DNA of 64,000 nucleotides from Rossellomorea vietnamensis (GCF_025398035.1 NZ_CP104558.1:1054001-1118000), one strand, 5' to 3'; positions 26,727 through 35,607 are shown, counted from the stretch's first letter. The notes: generated by a model from the sequence alone, not told the origin. Numbers and translations are program-made.

Positions 26727-27086
26727 ATGCGTTTTGAAGCAACTGAATTTGAAAGCTTAAAAGTCGATTTAAACCGATTGGACGAAATCATGGAATCTCA
26801 TGGATTGGTCCGTGCAGGTCAATGGGATTACGAGCGTGTAACCTATGACCGTAAATTTGAAATTAGAGAAGGCATCTTCTATTTACGAATCCAGGGCCTT
26901 GCAGTCGAGGGGGATATCGGAAAACATGACGCTGTTATCCAATTAATGACTCCGCTACTCGGGAAACATTACTACCCGCACGGAGTGGAATATGGTGAAG
27001 GTGAAGAGTTCCCTAAACACCTTGTCACTTCTTGCGAAAAGCTCTTAGCAGATGTTAAAAAAGATGCAATGAACTTTGCATGGTAA
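26727..27086 (+). CDS. yugN: YugN-like family protein
   Basis: 119-residue cytosolic protein of the YugN family: MRFEATEFESLKVDLNRLDEI at the N-terminus trimmed here, a central QWDYERVTYDRKFE and LMTPLLGKHYYPHGVEYGE. The length is normal. ATAGGAGGAAAAT gives a strong ribosome-binding site. Function unknown. In B. subtilis yugN lies elsewhere, so the location beside ylbC differs. Followed by its own terminator. Confidence 0.85.
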   Translation: MRFEATEFESLKVDLNRLDEIMESHGLVRAGQWDYERVTYDRKFEIREGIFYLRIQGLAVEGDIGKHDAVIQLMTPLLGKHYYPHGVEYGEGEEFPKHLVTSCEKLLADVKKDAMNFAW

Positions 27087-27098
27087 TATACCTACAAT

Positions 27099-27129
27099 AA
27101 AGACTGTCCGCCTTGTGGACAGTCTTTTC
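27099..27129 (+). terminator. Terminator after yugN
   Basis: AAAGACTGTCC pairs with GGACAGTCTTT around gccttgt, ending in TTTT. Confidence 0.88.
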
Positions 27130-27279
27130 TATATGGTCTTTTTGTACGAAAGGGACTTCAATACAATCAGCTCTAAACAGAAACAAAACCTTCAAAATTT
27201 CACTTTCTTCCCACTGTTCATTCTTCTCTGACTCTAATATAATAAAAGGAAGAGGTTCCTGTTAGAAAGGGGTACACCA

Positions 27280-28338
27280 TTGTCCAAGTTTTTCACTAAA
27301 AAAGTATGGATGATCTCATTGGTCATCTTACTGATAGCATTAATTGCATTTTTTATTTTGCCGGTGTCCGTAACATTGATCACTGCGATCATCACCGCTC
27401 TTTTTCTTGAGCCTGCTGTAGGTTTCATCCAAAAACGCTTTTCAACAAAACGGAGATTCGCAGTCCTTTCCGTCTTCATTCTGTTTCTTCTCCTCATCGG
27501 TGTTTCCTCGTTTTTCGTCACCACTAAAGTGGTCGGAGAAGGAATTAAGCTTATTGAAGATGCACCCAAATACGTTAATCAATTAAGCGATATCTGGCTT
27601 GATTACGAAGATCGATTGTTGAATGCAACCGAGGATCTTCCCGATGAATTGGTCAAGAGCTTCAGTGATGATGTCCAGAGCTTTCTGGAGAGTGGGAAAA
27701 CAAAGATTCTGAATTCATTCAACATAGAAAGAATCAGCGTATTTTTGTCGTATATACCTAATTATCTGGTCAGTTTTCTTGTCTACTTAATCGCACTTTT
27801 TCTATTCATGCTGGATCTGCCCAGGATCAAGAAATCCATTTATGGTCATCTAAAAGAGAGAACAGCTGAGAAAGTAACCTTCATGACGTCCAGACTTACC
27901 TACGTTATATTTGGATTCTTTAAGGCGCAATTTCTCGTCAGTATCATCATCTTTATCGTTTCCTTGATCGGGCTTCTTTTCATAGCCCCTGATGTGGCAA
28001 TTGTCATGTCACTTATCATCTGGGTGATTGATTTCATTCCATTGATCGGTTCCATCGTTGTATTGGGCCCATGGGCAATCTTCCATCTCTTGACTGGAAA
28101 CATCGCCCTCGGAACCCAATTAGCTGTGCTGGCCGCCATATTGTTGATCATCAGACGAACCGTAGAGCCGAAGGTAATGGGAAGCCATATCGGATTGTCC
28201 CCCCTTGCTACGCTCATTGCCATGTATCTTGGCCTTAAGCTATTTGGGGTATTGGGATTCATTATCGGCCCATTGCTGCTCATTGTGTTTAACTCCGCTA
28301 AAGAAGCAGGTATCATTAAAACCAACTTCAAAGTATAA
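27280..28338 (+). CDS. AI-2E family (PerM/YtvI-type) membrane permease
   Basis: 352-residue polytopic protein with the AI-2E/UPF0118 layout: two N-terminal helices, a third near residue 62, a soluble helical domain (about 85-155), then four or five C-terminal helices with the typical SLIIWVIDFIPLIGSIVVLGP and GLSPLATLIAMYLGLKLFG. The name AI-2E does not establish autoinducer export; other members are ion antiporters or sporulation proteins. The start is TTG at 27280 with AAAGGGG upstream. Convergent with ctaM. Confidence 0.88.
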   Translation: MSKFFTKKVWMISLVILLIALIAFFILPVSVTLITAIITALFLEPAVGFIQKRFSTKRRFAVLSVFILFLLLIGVSSFFVTTKVVGEGIKLIEDAPKYVNQLSDIWLDYEDRLLNATEDLPDELVKSFSDDVQSFLESGKTKILNSFNIERISVFLSYIPNYLVSFLVYLIALFLFMLDLPRIKKSIYGHLKERTAEKVTFMTSRLTYVIFGFFKAQFLVSIIIFIVSLIGLLFIAPDVAIVMSLIIWVIDFIPLIGSIVVLGPWAIFHLLTGNIALGTQLAVLAAILLIIRRTVEPKVMGSHIGLSPLATLIAMYLGLKLFGVLGFIIGPLLLIVFNSAKEAGIIKTNFKV

Positions 28339-28342
28339 AAGG

Positions 28343-28376
28343 GCAAATCCCGCTGCTCCGGGATTTGCTTTTTTAT
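28343..28376 (+). terminator. Terminator after the AI-2E family gene
   Basis: GCAAATCCCG pairs with CGGGATTTGC, followed by TTTTTT on the plus strand. Confidence 0.9.
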
Positions 28377-28380
28377 ATAT

Positions 28381-28416
28381 AAAAAACCGCTATGCTTATT
28401 TCACATAGCGGTTTTT
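28381..28416. terminator. Terminator after ctaM
   Basis: AAAAAACCGCTATG pairs with CATAGCGGTTTTT; it abuts the ctaM stop codon and its T-run on the minus strand is TTTTTT. It follows the previous hairpin by four bases. Confidence 0.9.
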
Positions 28417-28417
28417 A

Positions 28418-28879
28418 TTAATATCCTAGTATAGCCCTAATAACGGACGTTGTCTCTCCACCTTTATAGAAAACGTAAAGCAGAAGATAAACGGCAACCC
28501 CTGTAATGGCCGTAAAAAACCAGATGAAGCTTGTAATCGGACCAAGCTTGCGATGGGTTTTCAGACGATCCTTATACCCTGTCCAAAGGCTTAAGATGCC
28601 AAATACGGCGCCTGTGGTCGCAAGAGTAATATGAAAGACCAGGAAGATCGTATAATAGACCTTGATGTCATCAGGACCGCCAAATGATGTGTTCCCGACA
28701 AAAATCGTCCTGCTCAAGTAAATAACGAAAAAGATAAGGGCGAAGATTCCCGCAAGTGTCATCGTTTTCTGATGTTGTTCAATCTTTCTTTGTTTAATCT
28801 GCCACCAGCCTATTGCCACAGTAACAGCACTTAACACGATGAAACTCGTGCTAATGGTAGGTAAAATAGGTAAATCCAT
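28418..28879 (-). CDS. ctaM: CtaM (DUF420) cytochrome oxidase assembly membrane protein
   Basis: 153-residue DUF420 membrane protein with four or five helices and conserved histidines (IEQHQKTM, YYTIFLVFHITLAT, LKTHRKLG). DUF420 protein CtaM (B. subtilis YozB) is required for activity of heme-A or heme-O oxidases in Firmicutes as I recall. It follows ctaG by 100 bases, in the direction of the caa3 operon, supporting an oxidase-maturation role. Confidence 0.85.
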   Translation of the reverse strand: MDLPILPTISTSFIVLSAVTVAIGWWQIKQRKIEQHQKTMTLAGIFALIFFVIYLSRTIFVGNTSFGGPDDIKVYYTIFLVFHITLATTGAVFGILSLWTGYKDRLKTHRKLGPITSFIWFFTAITGVAVYLLLYVFYKGGETTSVIRAILGY

Positions 28880-28979
28880 CTCGTTTCCTCTCTTTTCTAA
28901 AAAATTCTAACCAGTTTCTTTCATGGCACCTATGTACATACAGGAATAACCACACTCCCGGATATCCCTGTATACGCAT

Positions 28980-29888
28980 TTATTGTTCTGGCAGGGTTGA
29001 ATCTGCAACCGGATCATAGGAGAGCTTCTCTTGCTGCTCCTGATCCTTTCTATACCATTGGAAGAACAGATTAAATAGCACGACTCCAAACACGATTTCC
29101 TGAATGATCTTCATCAGGACTCCCCCAAGCTGTTGATCATTGAGAGTCGACATGGACGTGAATAATTCCGGACCAGTAAGTGTCAACCCTTCCAGTGTAT
29201 TAACAGGTACACATAGAGATAACGCCTGGAGCCATTCGTTTGGATCATAATAGGTCGCATACATCGGGTTTTCGGCGAAGATGATCAATCCGCATGCCGG
29301 GGTCAATAACACGGCGCTTCCCAAGATATACCCGATTCGTTTTAAACCACTTAATTCAATATCTTCGTCTACCGGATTAATCAGTGGCCACCACATAAAT
29401 ACGGCAAGAATGAATAATATGCACGTGGTCAAAGCGTGTAGAGTGACATCCGTCCGTACGTTATCAAAGATTAACGGGATATGGTAAATTGAAAAAACCA
29501 GATTGAATGACAATAAGGAAATCAGCGGCTTGGTCATAAAGCTGAATATTTGTTTCACGACCGGCAATTCAATCGTTGCCTTCCAAACCCAATCCGGTAT
29601 TCCCAAAATCAATAATGGAGTAAAGACAAGATATAAAAAGGCCATCTGTGTCATATGTGCAGAAAACAATATCCCGCTCAGAACCTCAACAGGCGAACCC
29701 TTGATGGCATATAATAAAACCATCGAAACAAGGAAAAACGCTGCTTCCTTCCCAGTCAGCTTCCTGTTATCCCTGAAGCTCTCCCTCCACTTTATCGTTA
29801 TCAAAAAATAGAGTACCGTCATAAACACCAGCGTCATAAGAAAAAACGGGCTCCATAACGCCATAAATCCAAAAATACCCAAAGGCAT
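28980..29888 (-). CDS. ctaG: Cytochrome c oxidase assembly factor CtaG
   Basis: 302-residue membrane protein of the caa3_CtaG family with seven or eight hydrophobic helices. Family features include FSAHMTQMAFLYLVFTPLL, with the conserved His-Met, and YHIPLIFDNV and LHALTTCILFILAVFMWWP, a His-rich set that may deliver copper. It ends in a polar C-terminal tail. In Bacillus, CtaG is needed for active caa3 oxidase. It is separated from ctaF by a 284-bp gap holding a terminator and a structured repeat. Confidence 0.94.
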   Translation of the reverse strand: MPLGIFGFMALWSPFFLMTLVFMTVLYFLITIKWRESFRDNRKLTGKEAAFFLVSMVLLYAIKGSPVEVLSGILFSAHMTQMAFLYLVFTPLLILGIPDWVWKATIELPVVKQIFSFMTKPLISLLSFNLVFSIYHIPLIFDNVRTDVTLHALTTCILFILAVFMWWPLINPVDEDIELSGLKRIGYILGSAVLLTPACGLIIFAENPMYATYYDPNEWLQALSLCVPVNTLEGLTLTGPELFTSMSTLNDQQLGGVLMKIIQEIVFGVVLFNLFFQWYRKDQEQQEKLSYDPVADSTLPEQ

Positions 29889-29983
29889 CTTCTCACCTCA
29901 TTTCACAATTAACACCTACCCCCATTATACTGACAACCCTCCCCCACTTCAATGCGAGGTCATGACAAGTTCTTGAACATTAG

Positions 29984-30143
29984 AAAAGCGGAGGCGGGTT
30001 GGTCAGGCCCGACAAGCACAACTGGGAAATCCCAAAAGGCGTTTTTTGCCTTATGGGATTTTTCAGTTGTGACCTCGAGGGACTACCCGCCGGAGCTGGA
30101 CAATCGAAAAGCGGAGCCGACTGGGTTGGCCCGACAAGCACAA
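29984..30143. repeat. Structured two-copy repeat element between ctaF and ctaG
   Basis: Two near-identical 38-39 base copies (29984-30022 and 30105-30143) both start GAAAAGCGGAG and end GGCCCGACAAGCACAA. After copy 1 comes a long hairpin, with stems ACAACTG/CAGTTGT, AAATCCC/GGGATTT and AGGC/GCCT (about 30019-30070). Outer bases GGCGGGT (29993-29999) pair with ACCCGCC (30085-30091), enclosing the hairpin. The interval also contains the palindrome CCTCGAGG. I believe related extragenic elements are dispersed in other Bacillaceae, but could not check. No convincing protein is encoded. Confidence 0.7.
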
Positions 30144-30170
30144 AAAAAGCCAGCCAAAAGGCTGACTTTT
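30144..30170. terminator. Terminator after ctaF, at the edge of the repeat
   Basis: On the minus strand AGTCAGCC-tttt-GGCTGGCT is followed by TTTTTT. It lies between ctaF and the repeat, so ctaG-ctaM expression may depend on read-through or another promoter. Confidence 0.85.
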
Positions 30171-30172
30171 CT

Positions 30173-30505
30173 TTAGATCCATACAATTGTTAAAAATGTT
30201 AACACTGTGATAAATGCAACAAGTGCACCAGAATACAGGAACAAGGATGGAGCTTCATGACCTTTATGACTCATATGCATGAAGTAATAAAGTTGAAAAA
30301 CCAGTTGAACGACTGCAAGTAGGAGAATGAAAGGTACCACAAAGTACTTATCGAAATCCCCAGCTACAGCGATAAACGCCACCAATGTTAAGAAAATCAT
30401 TAACATGAATGATGTTAACTGCATTCTCATGTCTTCTGCATTCTTCTTACGACGATATTCGTAATCTACACTTGGGTTACCTGAAGTTGATTGTTGATTC
30501 GCCAT
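30173..30505 (-). CDS. ctaF: Cytochrome c oxidase subunit IV (caa3-type)
   Basis: 110-residue small membrane subunit of caa3 oxidase. Three helices are visible after a polar N-terminus (about residues 29-48, 54-74, 87-108), with the conserved VFQLYYFMHMSHKGHE loop typical of bacterial COX4/CyoD-type subunits. It lies four bases after ctaE in the cta operon. The terminator just downstream marks a likely main end of the oxidase message. Confidence 0.93.
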   Translation of the reverse strand: MANQQSTSGNPSVDYEYRRKKNAEDMRMQLTSFMLMIFLTLVAFIAVAGDFDKYFVVPFILLLAVVQLVFQLYYFMHMSHKGHEAPSLFLYSGALVAFITVLTFLTIVWI

Positions 30506-30509
30506 CAGT

Positions 30510-31139
30510 TTATCCCACCATTCCCATTAAGTATACTACTGTAAAGATAAATACCCATACAACGTCGATGAAGTGCCAGTATAGTGAAGCCAAGTAAAAC
30601 TTCGGAGCATTGTACAGATTTAAACCACGTTTAGCATTGCGAAGCATCAGGCTGACGATCCAAAGAAGACCGAAGGCAACGTGAGCCCCGTGGAATCCTA
30701 CAAGTGTGTAAAAAGCTGAACCAAATGCACTACTAGTAAAAGTATGCCCGTATTCATATACGTAATGATTAAACTCGTAAATCTCCAATCCAAGGAAACC
30801 GGCACCCAGTAAAACGGTAATCAATAACCAGGCCTGCATCCGTTGGAAATTAAAGTTTTTCATATGGTACATCGCATAGACACTTGTCAGCGAGCTTGTT
30901 AAAAGCAGCATCGTTGCTAAAAAGGAAAGCGGTAAATCAAAAAGATCAGTAGTGAGAGCATGGCTATCACTAGGAACTCTGTTTTTAAGAGCTAAATACG
31001 TTGCAAAAAGAGAGCCGAAAAGGACCGTTTCTCCACCTAGGAAAAACCAGAAGCCCATAAATTTATTTTTCCCCTCAAGGGTCGCCTTTTCAGGGGAGGC
31101 CGGCCAGGTCTTTGGCGTGAATTTTTCTTCAGCTTGCAT
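30510..31139 (-). CDS. ctaE: Cytochrome c oxidase subunit III
   Basis: 209-residue membrane subunit III of caa3 oxidase. Five helices are visible with the family motifs MGFWFFLGGETVLFGSLFATY, FLGLEIYEFNHYV, FYTLVGFHGAHVAFGL and LYWHFIDVVWVFIFTVVYL, keeping the conserved Glu and His residues. The start codon overlaps the ctaD stop as TAATG, so translation is coupled. Part of the ctaB-C-D-E-F unit. Confidence 0.96.
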   Translation of the reverse strand: MQAEEKFTPKTWPASPEKATLEGKNKFMGFWFFLGGETVLFGSLFATYLALKNRVPSDSHALTTDLFDLPLSFLATMLLLTSSLTSVYAMYHMKNFNFQRMQAWLLITVLLGAGFLGLEIYEFNHYVYEYGHTFTSSAFGSAFYTLVGFHGAHVAFGLLWIVSLMLRNAKRGLNLYNAPKFYLASLYWHFIDVVWVFIFTVVYLMGMVG

Positions 31140-33007
31140 TATGCCTTACCCCCTTTATCGTCGTCCATTAAATCTTCTTTATGCACATGATAACCGTGGT
31201 CATCTACAACAGAACGAAGGAACATGGATCCCAATGTGATAAGCATACCGATGATGAGAACAGGCAGTGCCCATGCTTTATCATCTACGTGATACATGGC
31301 ACCAAATGCCGCAATGAATAATCCCAGTGAGATAAAGAAAGGTAAAATGGAATTATTAGGCATATGGATATCACCGATAGGTTCAGCTGGAGTCAATCCT
31401 TTATTCCCTTCCATTTTCTCTAACCAATACGCATCCAACCCACGGATAAGTGGTGTTTGTTTAAAGTTATAGAACGGTGGTGGTGACGGGATTGCCCATT
31501 CAATGGTACGTCCGTCTCCCCAAGGGTCGTTGGAAACCTTTACACCTTTAACTTGAGTTGAAATGATATTGATGACATAAACGATTACAGCTGCACCCAT
31601 GAATCCTGCACCGATGGAGCTGATTAAGTTAGCCGTTTCGAATCCTTGACCAGGCAAGAATGTCCATACACGACGCGGCATTCCCATCAGTCCAAGGAAA
31701 TGCTGGATGAAGAACGTCAGGTGGAAGCCGATAAAGAATAACCAGAACGCGATCTTTCCTAAGAAATCGTTCAACATTGTTCCAAACATTTTTGGCCAGT
31801 AATAATGAGTACCTGCTAGTAGGGCAAATACTACCCCACCTACGATAACATAGTGGAAGTGGGCAACAACGAAATACGTATCATGGAACTGGTAATCTGC
31901 CGCGGCAGAAGCCAGCATGATTCCCGTTACCCCACCCGCTACGAAAGTAGGGATGAATGCTACAGCATAAAGCATAGGAGTCGTGAATCTTAAACTTCCT
32001 CCCCACATAGTAAGGAGCCAGTTAAAGATCTTGATACCCGTCGGAACGGCAATTGCCATTGTAGCAACCGCAAATATGGCATTCGCGATAGGTCCTAAAC
32101 CAACCGTAAACATGTGGTGGGCCCAAACCATGAATCCTAGGAAACCGATCAATACGGTCGCAAATACCATGGATGAGTAACCGAATAATCGTTTTCTAGA
32201 GAAGTGTGGAATGATCTCAGAGAAAATCCCGAACGCAGGCAATACAAGGATGTATACCTCAGGGTGACCGAAAATCCAGAAGAAGTGTTCCCAGATAATC
32301 GTATTCCCGCCATTTGCGACATCGAAGAAATTCGCTCCGAACATACGATCGAATAACATTAAGAATAAACCTACTGTCAAGGCAGGAAACGCGAATAAGA
32401 TAAGTGCCGATGTAACAAATACTGTCCAGGTGAAAAGCGGCATACGCATATATGTCATTCCTGGAGCACGCATATTAATGATCGTTACAAGGAAGTTGAT
32501 ACCACCTATCAATGTCCCCGCACCGGCAATCTGTAACCCCAATACATAGAAGTCGATTCCATGACCCGGTGATGCCAGGGAAAGAGATGCATAAGATGTC
32601 CATCCTGCATCTGGAGCCCCTCCCATAAACCATGAAAGATTCAGGAATACTCCCCCTAGGAAGAATAACCAGAACCCCAATGAGTTTACGAAAGGAAACG
32701 CAACGTCACGGGCACCGATCTGCAGTGGTACAACAGCATTCATGAATGCAAATATCAGCGGCATGGCAGCCAGGAATATCATCGTCGTACCGTGCATCGT
32801 TAATAATTCGTTGTATAAACCAGCGCTAACAAAGTCGTTGTTAGGAACGGCAAGTTGTATACGAATGATAAGAGCTTCTAAACCACCGACAAGGAAGAAG
32901 AATCCTCCTGCCATTAGGTAAAGGATGGCGATCTTTTTATGGTCTACTGTTGTCATGTAGTCCCATACAGTCGCGCCGAAGCCTTTTTTCTGTGAATAGC
33001 TACTCAC
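31139..33007 (-). CDS. ctaD: Cytochrome c oxidase subunit I
   Basis: 622-residue heme-copper oxidase catalytic subunit, with heme a and the heme a3/CuB centre in the membrane, reducing O2 to water and pumping protons. Seen: heme a ligand region LLTMHGTTMIFLA, the CuB/Tyr motif WIFGHPEVYILVLPAFG, HHMF, and HFHYVIVGG carrying the heme ligands. The protein is longer than the minimal core, with extra helices and a tail after the twelve core helices, as in Bacillus caa3 enzymes. Second gene of the structural operon after ctaC. Confidence 0.97.
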   Translation of the reverse strand: MSSYSQKKGFGATVWDYMTTVDHKKIAILYLMAGGFFFLVGGLEALIIRIQLAVPNNDFVSAGLYNELLTMHGTTMIFLAAMPLIFAFMNAVVPLQIGARDVAFPFVNSLGFWLFFLGGVFLNLSWFMGGAPDAGWTSYASLSLASPGHGIDFYVLGLQIAGAGTLIGGINFLVTIINMRAPGMTYMRMPLFTWTVFVTSALILFAFPALTVGLFLMLFDRMFGANFFDVANGGNTIIWEHFFWIFGHPEVYILVLPAFGIFSEIIPHFSRKRLFGYSSMVFATVLIGFLGFMVWAHHMFTVGLGPIANAIFAVATMAIAVPTGIKIFNWLLTMWGGSLRFTTPMLYAVAFIPTFVAGGVTGIMLASAAADYQFHDTYFVVAHFHYVIVGGVVFALLAGTHYYWPKMFGTMLNDFLGKIAFWLFFIGFHLTFFIQHFLGLMGMPRRVWTFLPGQGFETANLISSIGAGFMGAAVIVYVINIISTQVKGVKVSNDPWGDGRTIEWAIPSPPPFYNFKQTPLIRGLDAYWLEKMEGNKGLTPAEPIGDIHMPNNSILPFFISLGLFIAAFGAMYHVDDKAWALPVLIIGMLITLGSMFLRSVVDDHGYHVHKEDLMDDDKGGKA

Positions 33008-33036
33008 GATTAAACCTCCCTTTTACTAATCCCCAA

Positions 33037-34113
33037 TTAATCTTGAACCTTTAAGCCCATTAAATACTCTGCAAGTGCATCAATTTCATCTTCCTGCAGG
33101 TTACCATATGTACCTGTCATTTTATTACCTGGTTTGTACTGCTCAGGATCTGAGATCCAATTTTTCAACTCTTCTTTATTGTGATCCAATACGCCAGCGA
33201 TACGTGAACGCTCACCGAAGTTGGATAAGTTAGGAGCAAGTCGAGCAGATTCAGGTCTTCCATCCTGCGGTGATACCGCGTGACAGCTTAAGCATTTCTT
33301 GCTGAAGATTTCTTGTCCTTGTTGGGCTAAATCAGAAGTCGGTTTCGGTTCTCCTGCATTTTTCATATCTTCAACCCATGCTGTAAATTCTTCTTTAGGA
33401 AGCGCTTTAACTTTAAAGTCCATTAAAGCGTGGGAAGGACCACATAACTCAGCACATTTTCCATAGAATAATCCGCCTGCTTCTTCGGCCTTTTTCCCGT
33501 CAAACTCAAGGAAGAATTTATTCACGCCATCTACGTTTGTATCAATCTTTCCTCCTGCTGCTGGAATCCAGAATGAATGTTTTACATCTGATGCTGTCAC
33601 ATTGAAATATACCTTTTGGTCAGTAGGGACAACTAAATCTTGAGATGTAATGATCTTTTCATCAGGATACTCGAACTCCCACCAGTAAAGATTGGCACGA
33701 ACATTTACGACCAATGCCTCACGATTACCGTCTTTATCCTTTTTATCCATCGCCTTTGTATCCGCTAACTGGAACGTTGCTGTAACAGTCGGAACAGCAA
33801 GGATAAGAAGTAGGATGATCGGGATAACGGTCCACACAATTTCAAGTGTGTGACTTCCCTCTACCTGCTTAGGGATTTTTGTATCCCCTTTCTTTCTACG
33901 GAAACGAACGATCGCAACCATATAGACAACCATGACTACAATGATGACCAACACCATAATTAATGTAGCAAGTATCATCAAATCATATTGTGTCTGTGCT
34001 ACTTCACCAGCTGGCTGCAGTGTGGAGAGAAATGGCTCTCCACAGCCAGATAGAACTAGCGCCAACATTGCTACAACTGAAAATAAGCGCCACTTAGATA
34101 GCCTTGCTTTCAT
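33037..34113 (-). CDS. ctaC: Cytochrome c oxidase subunit II with fused cytochrome c domain
   Basis: 358-residue lipoprotein subunit II. Signal peptide ends in the lipobox LVLSGC (Cys24). Two membrane helices follow (about residues 41-68 and 90-112). The CuA-binding domain ends in YGKCAELCGPSHALMDFKV with the full Cys-Cys-His-Met set. A C-terminal cytochrome c domain (about residues 260-358) has KKCLSCHAVS for covalent heme and a late Met ligand in NKMTGTYGNL. This fusion defines the caa3 type. First structural gene after ctaB. Confidence 0.97.
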   Translation of the reverse strand: MKARLSKWRLFSVVAMLALVLSGCGEPFLSTLQPAGEVAQTQYDLMILATLIMVLVIIVVMVVYMVAIVRFRRKKGDTKIPKQVEGSHTLEIVWTVIPIILLLILAVPTVTATFQLADTKAMDKKDKDGNREALVVNVRANLYWWEFEYPDEKIITSQDLVVPTDQKVYFNVTASDVKHSFWIPAAGGKIDTNVDGVNKFFLEFDGKKAEEAGGLFYGKCAELCGPSHALMDFKVKALPKEEFTAWVEDMKNAGEPKPTSDLAQQGQEIFSKKCLSCHAVSPQDGRPESARLAPNLSNFGERSRIAGVLDHNKEELKNWISDPEQYKPGNKMTGTYGNLQEDEIDALAEYLMGLKVQD

Positions 34114-34214
34114 AGCTTAATCAAACCCCTCTTTCATGTAATGTACTTTGAATAAAACAAGGACCCATAAAAATATCTATTTGGATTTCTTAACAGAAAG
34201 AATTCCCGCTAATC

Positions 34215-35129
34215 TTAAAGTACCGTAACGATGACCATCGCTACGAACAAGATAGTCAAGTAATTTAATGAATAGACAAACATAAGCTTTGACCACTTAA
34301 TATCGTCTTTCATTTTATACCCTGCCAGACCAAGTGCCAGCCAGCCGATGTTAAAGGCCGTTGCCAGAATAAAGAAGAACATTCCGAGATCCATCAAGAA
34401 GAAAGGAAGGGGTAAAAGGGCCGCGACCCATGCTACGATATGGTGCTTCGTTGTAGCGAATCCTTTCACTACTGGAAGCATCGGTATACTGGCTGCTCTA
34501 TATTCTTCCACTCTTTTCATCGCTAACGCGTAGAAATGAGGAGGCTGCCAGATAAACATCATAAGGAACAGCACCCAGGCGACTACATCCAGGTTTGCAT
34601 CTACAGCTGCCCAGCCGATCAGCGGCGGAACCGCACCTGAGATACTTCCAACAATTGTGTTGCTTACATATTTTCTTTTTGACCACATTGTATATAATAC
34701 AACGTAACTAAATACCCCGATCAACCCGATGACACCAGCAGTGATGGTTGTCATGAATAACATGATCAGACCGACCGCAATCATGATTAACCCAAGGGAC
34801 AATGCCTTTGGTCCATTGATTTTGCCTGTTACGGTTGGCCGTTCCTTCGTTCTTTCCATCAGATGATCGATGTCCCGGTCATATACATTGTTAATGGAGC
34901 AGGACCCCGCAATAATCAGGGAAGAACCTATCAATGTAAGAAACATGATATCCAGGGAATTTAGAAAGTGTGTATTCGTAAAATAAAAGGCTAACCACAT
35001 ACCTGTAAAGGTTGTAATTAAATTGGAATTAACGATCCCAATTTTAATGAGCGCTAAAAAATCCTTCCAAGCAGTTGAAGCTGTCACATCTGCTTTTTCA
35101 ACGTCTGTCATGATTCGACTGTTAGACAT
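34215..35129 (-). CDS. ctaB: Protoheme IX farnesyltransferase (heme O synthase)
   Basis: 304-residue membrane prenyltransferase of the UbiA superfamily, converting heme B to heme O. The first Asp-rich motif is NNVYDRDIDHLMERTKERP and the second region holds IWQPPHFYALAMKRVEEYR. About eight helices. I chose the ATG at 35129 (MSNSRIMTDVEK), preceded by GAGGAGAG; the upstream extension to 35225 has no site. With the divergent ctaA it makes heme A for the neighbouring oxidase. Confidence 0.95.
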   Translation of the reverse strand: MSNSRIMTDVEKADVTASTAWKDFLALIKIGIVNSNLITTFTGMWLAFYFTNTHFLNSLDIMFLTLIGSSLIIAGSCSINNVYDRDIDHLMERTKERPTVTGKINGPKALSLGLIMIAVGLIMLFMTTITAGVIGLIGVFSYVVLYTMWSKRKYVSNTIVGSISGAVPPLIGWAAVDANLDVVAWVLFLMMFIWQPPHFYALAMKRVEEYRAASIPMLPVVKGFATTKHHIVAWVAALLPLPFFLMDLGMFFFILATAFNIGWLALGLAGYKMKDDIKWSKLMFVYSLNYLTILFVAMVIVTVL

Positions 35130-35376
35130 TTTCTCTCTCCTCTCTATAAAAGGCAAGAGGTTTGTTGCCACCTCTATACTATATAGGAAATGATTAACTA
35201 TTTCTATATTCATCTGTAAAAACATCCACAGATAAGAAATAGTATATATGCTATCAATATTATATTAAACCATATATTTTTTCCTTTTTGGGGGAGAATT
35301 AGACAATTATGTGAAGAAATTGTGAAGAAAGGAAGACGCAGAAGTTTCTTCAAATTTCTACAAACATTTTAATCCC

Positions 35377-35408
35377 ATCATACCATAAAACACAGCTAAG
35401 CGCTTACA
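35377..35408 (-). promoter_or_regulatory. Candidate ctaB promoter with overlapping cre-like site
   Basis: On the minus strand a cre-like TGTAAGCGCTTAG core (35396-35408) lies at the -35 position relative to a TATGAT -10 (35377-35382) with upstream G-rich extension. CcpA repression of ctaB-F is known in B. subtilis as I recall. The predicted leader would be about 240 bases. Confidence 0.4.
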
Positions 35409-35500
35409 GATTTTGTTTTTACGCAAATTAGTCCTTCCCTACTATTACTATTCACTATTCTCCCTAGATAAATGCTCATAATTCTGTAACATTTTATCGG

Positions 35501-35529
35501 TTGAGTTTTTCACACCTATTATGTAATAT
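35501..35529 (+). promoter_or_regulatory. Predicted sigma-A promoter of ctaA
   Basis: TTGAGT (35501-35506), 17-base spacer, TAATAT (35524-35529), about 80 bases before the ctaA start. The remainder of the 478-base gap between ctaB and ctaA is AT-rich with no ORF; ResD sites are expected here from B. subtilis but I could not define them. Confidence 0.5.
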
Positions 35530-35607
35530 CGTAGAGGCATATATATTTTTCTACTATATTTATTTATAGAAAGTGTGTAGAGTCTTTTAATTAAGAAGGT
35601 GAATAGA

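Noticed and set aside
29952..30193. Several overlapping ORFs of 60-75 codons on both strands between ctaG and ctaF
   Set aside because: They are created by the GC-rich structured repeat; none has a ribosome-binding site and they share no protein-like pattern.
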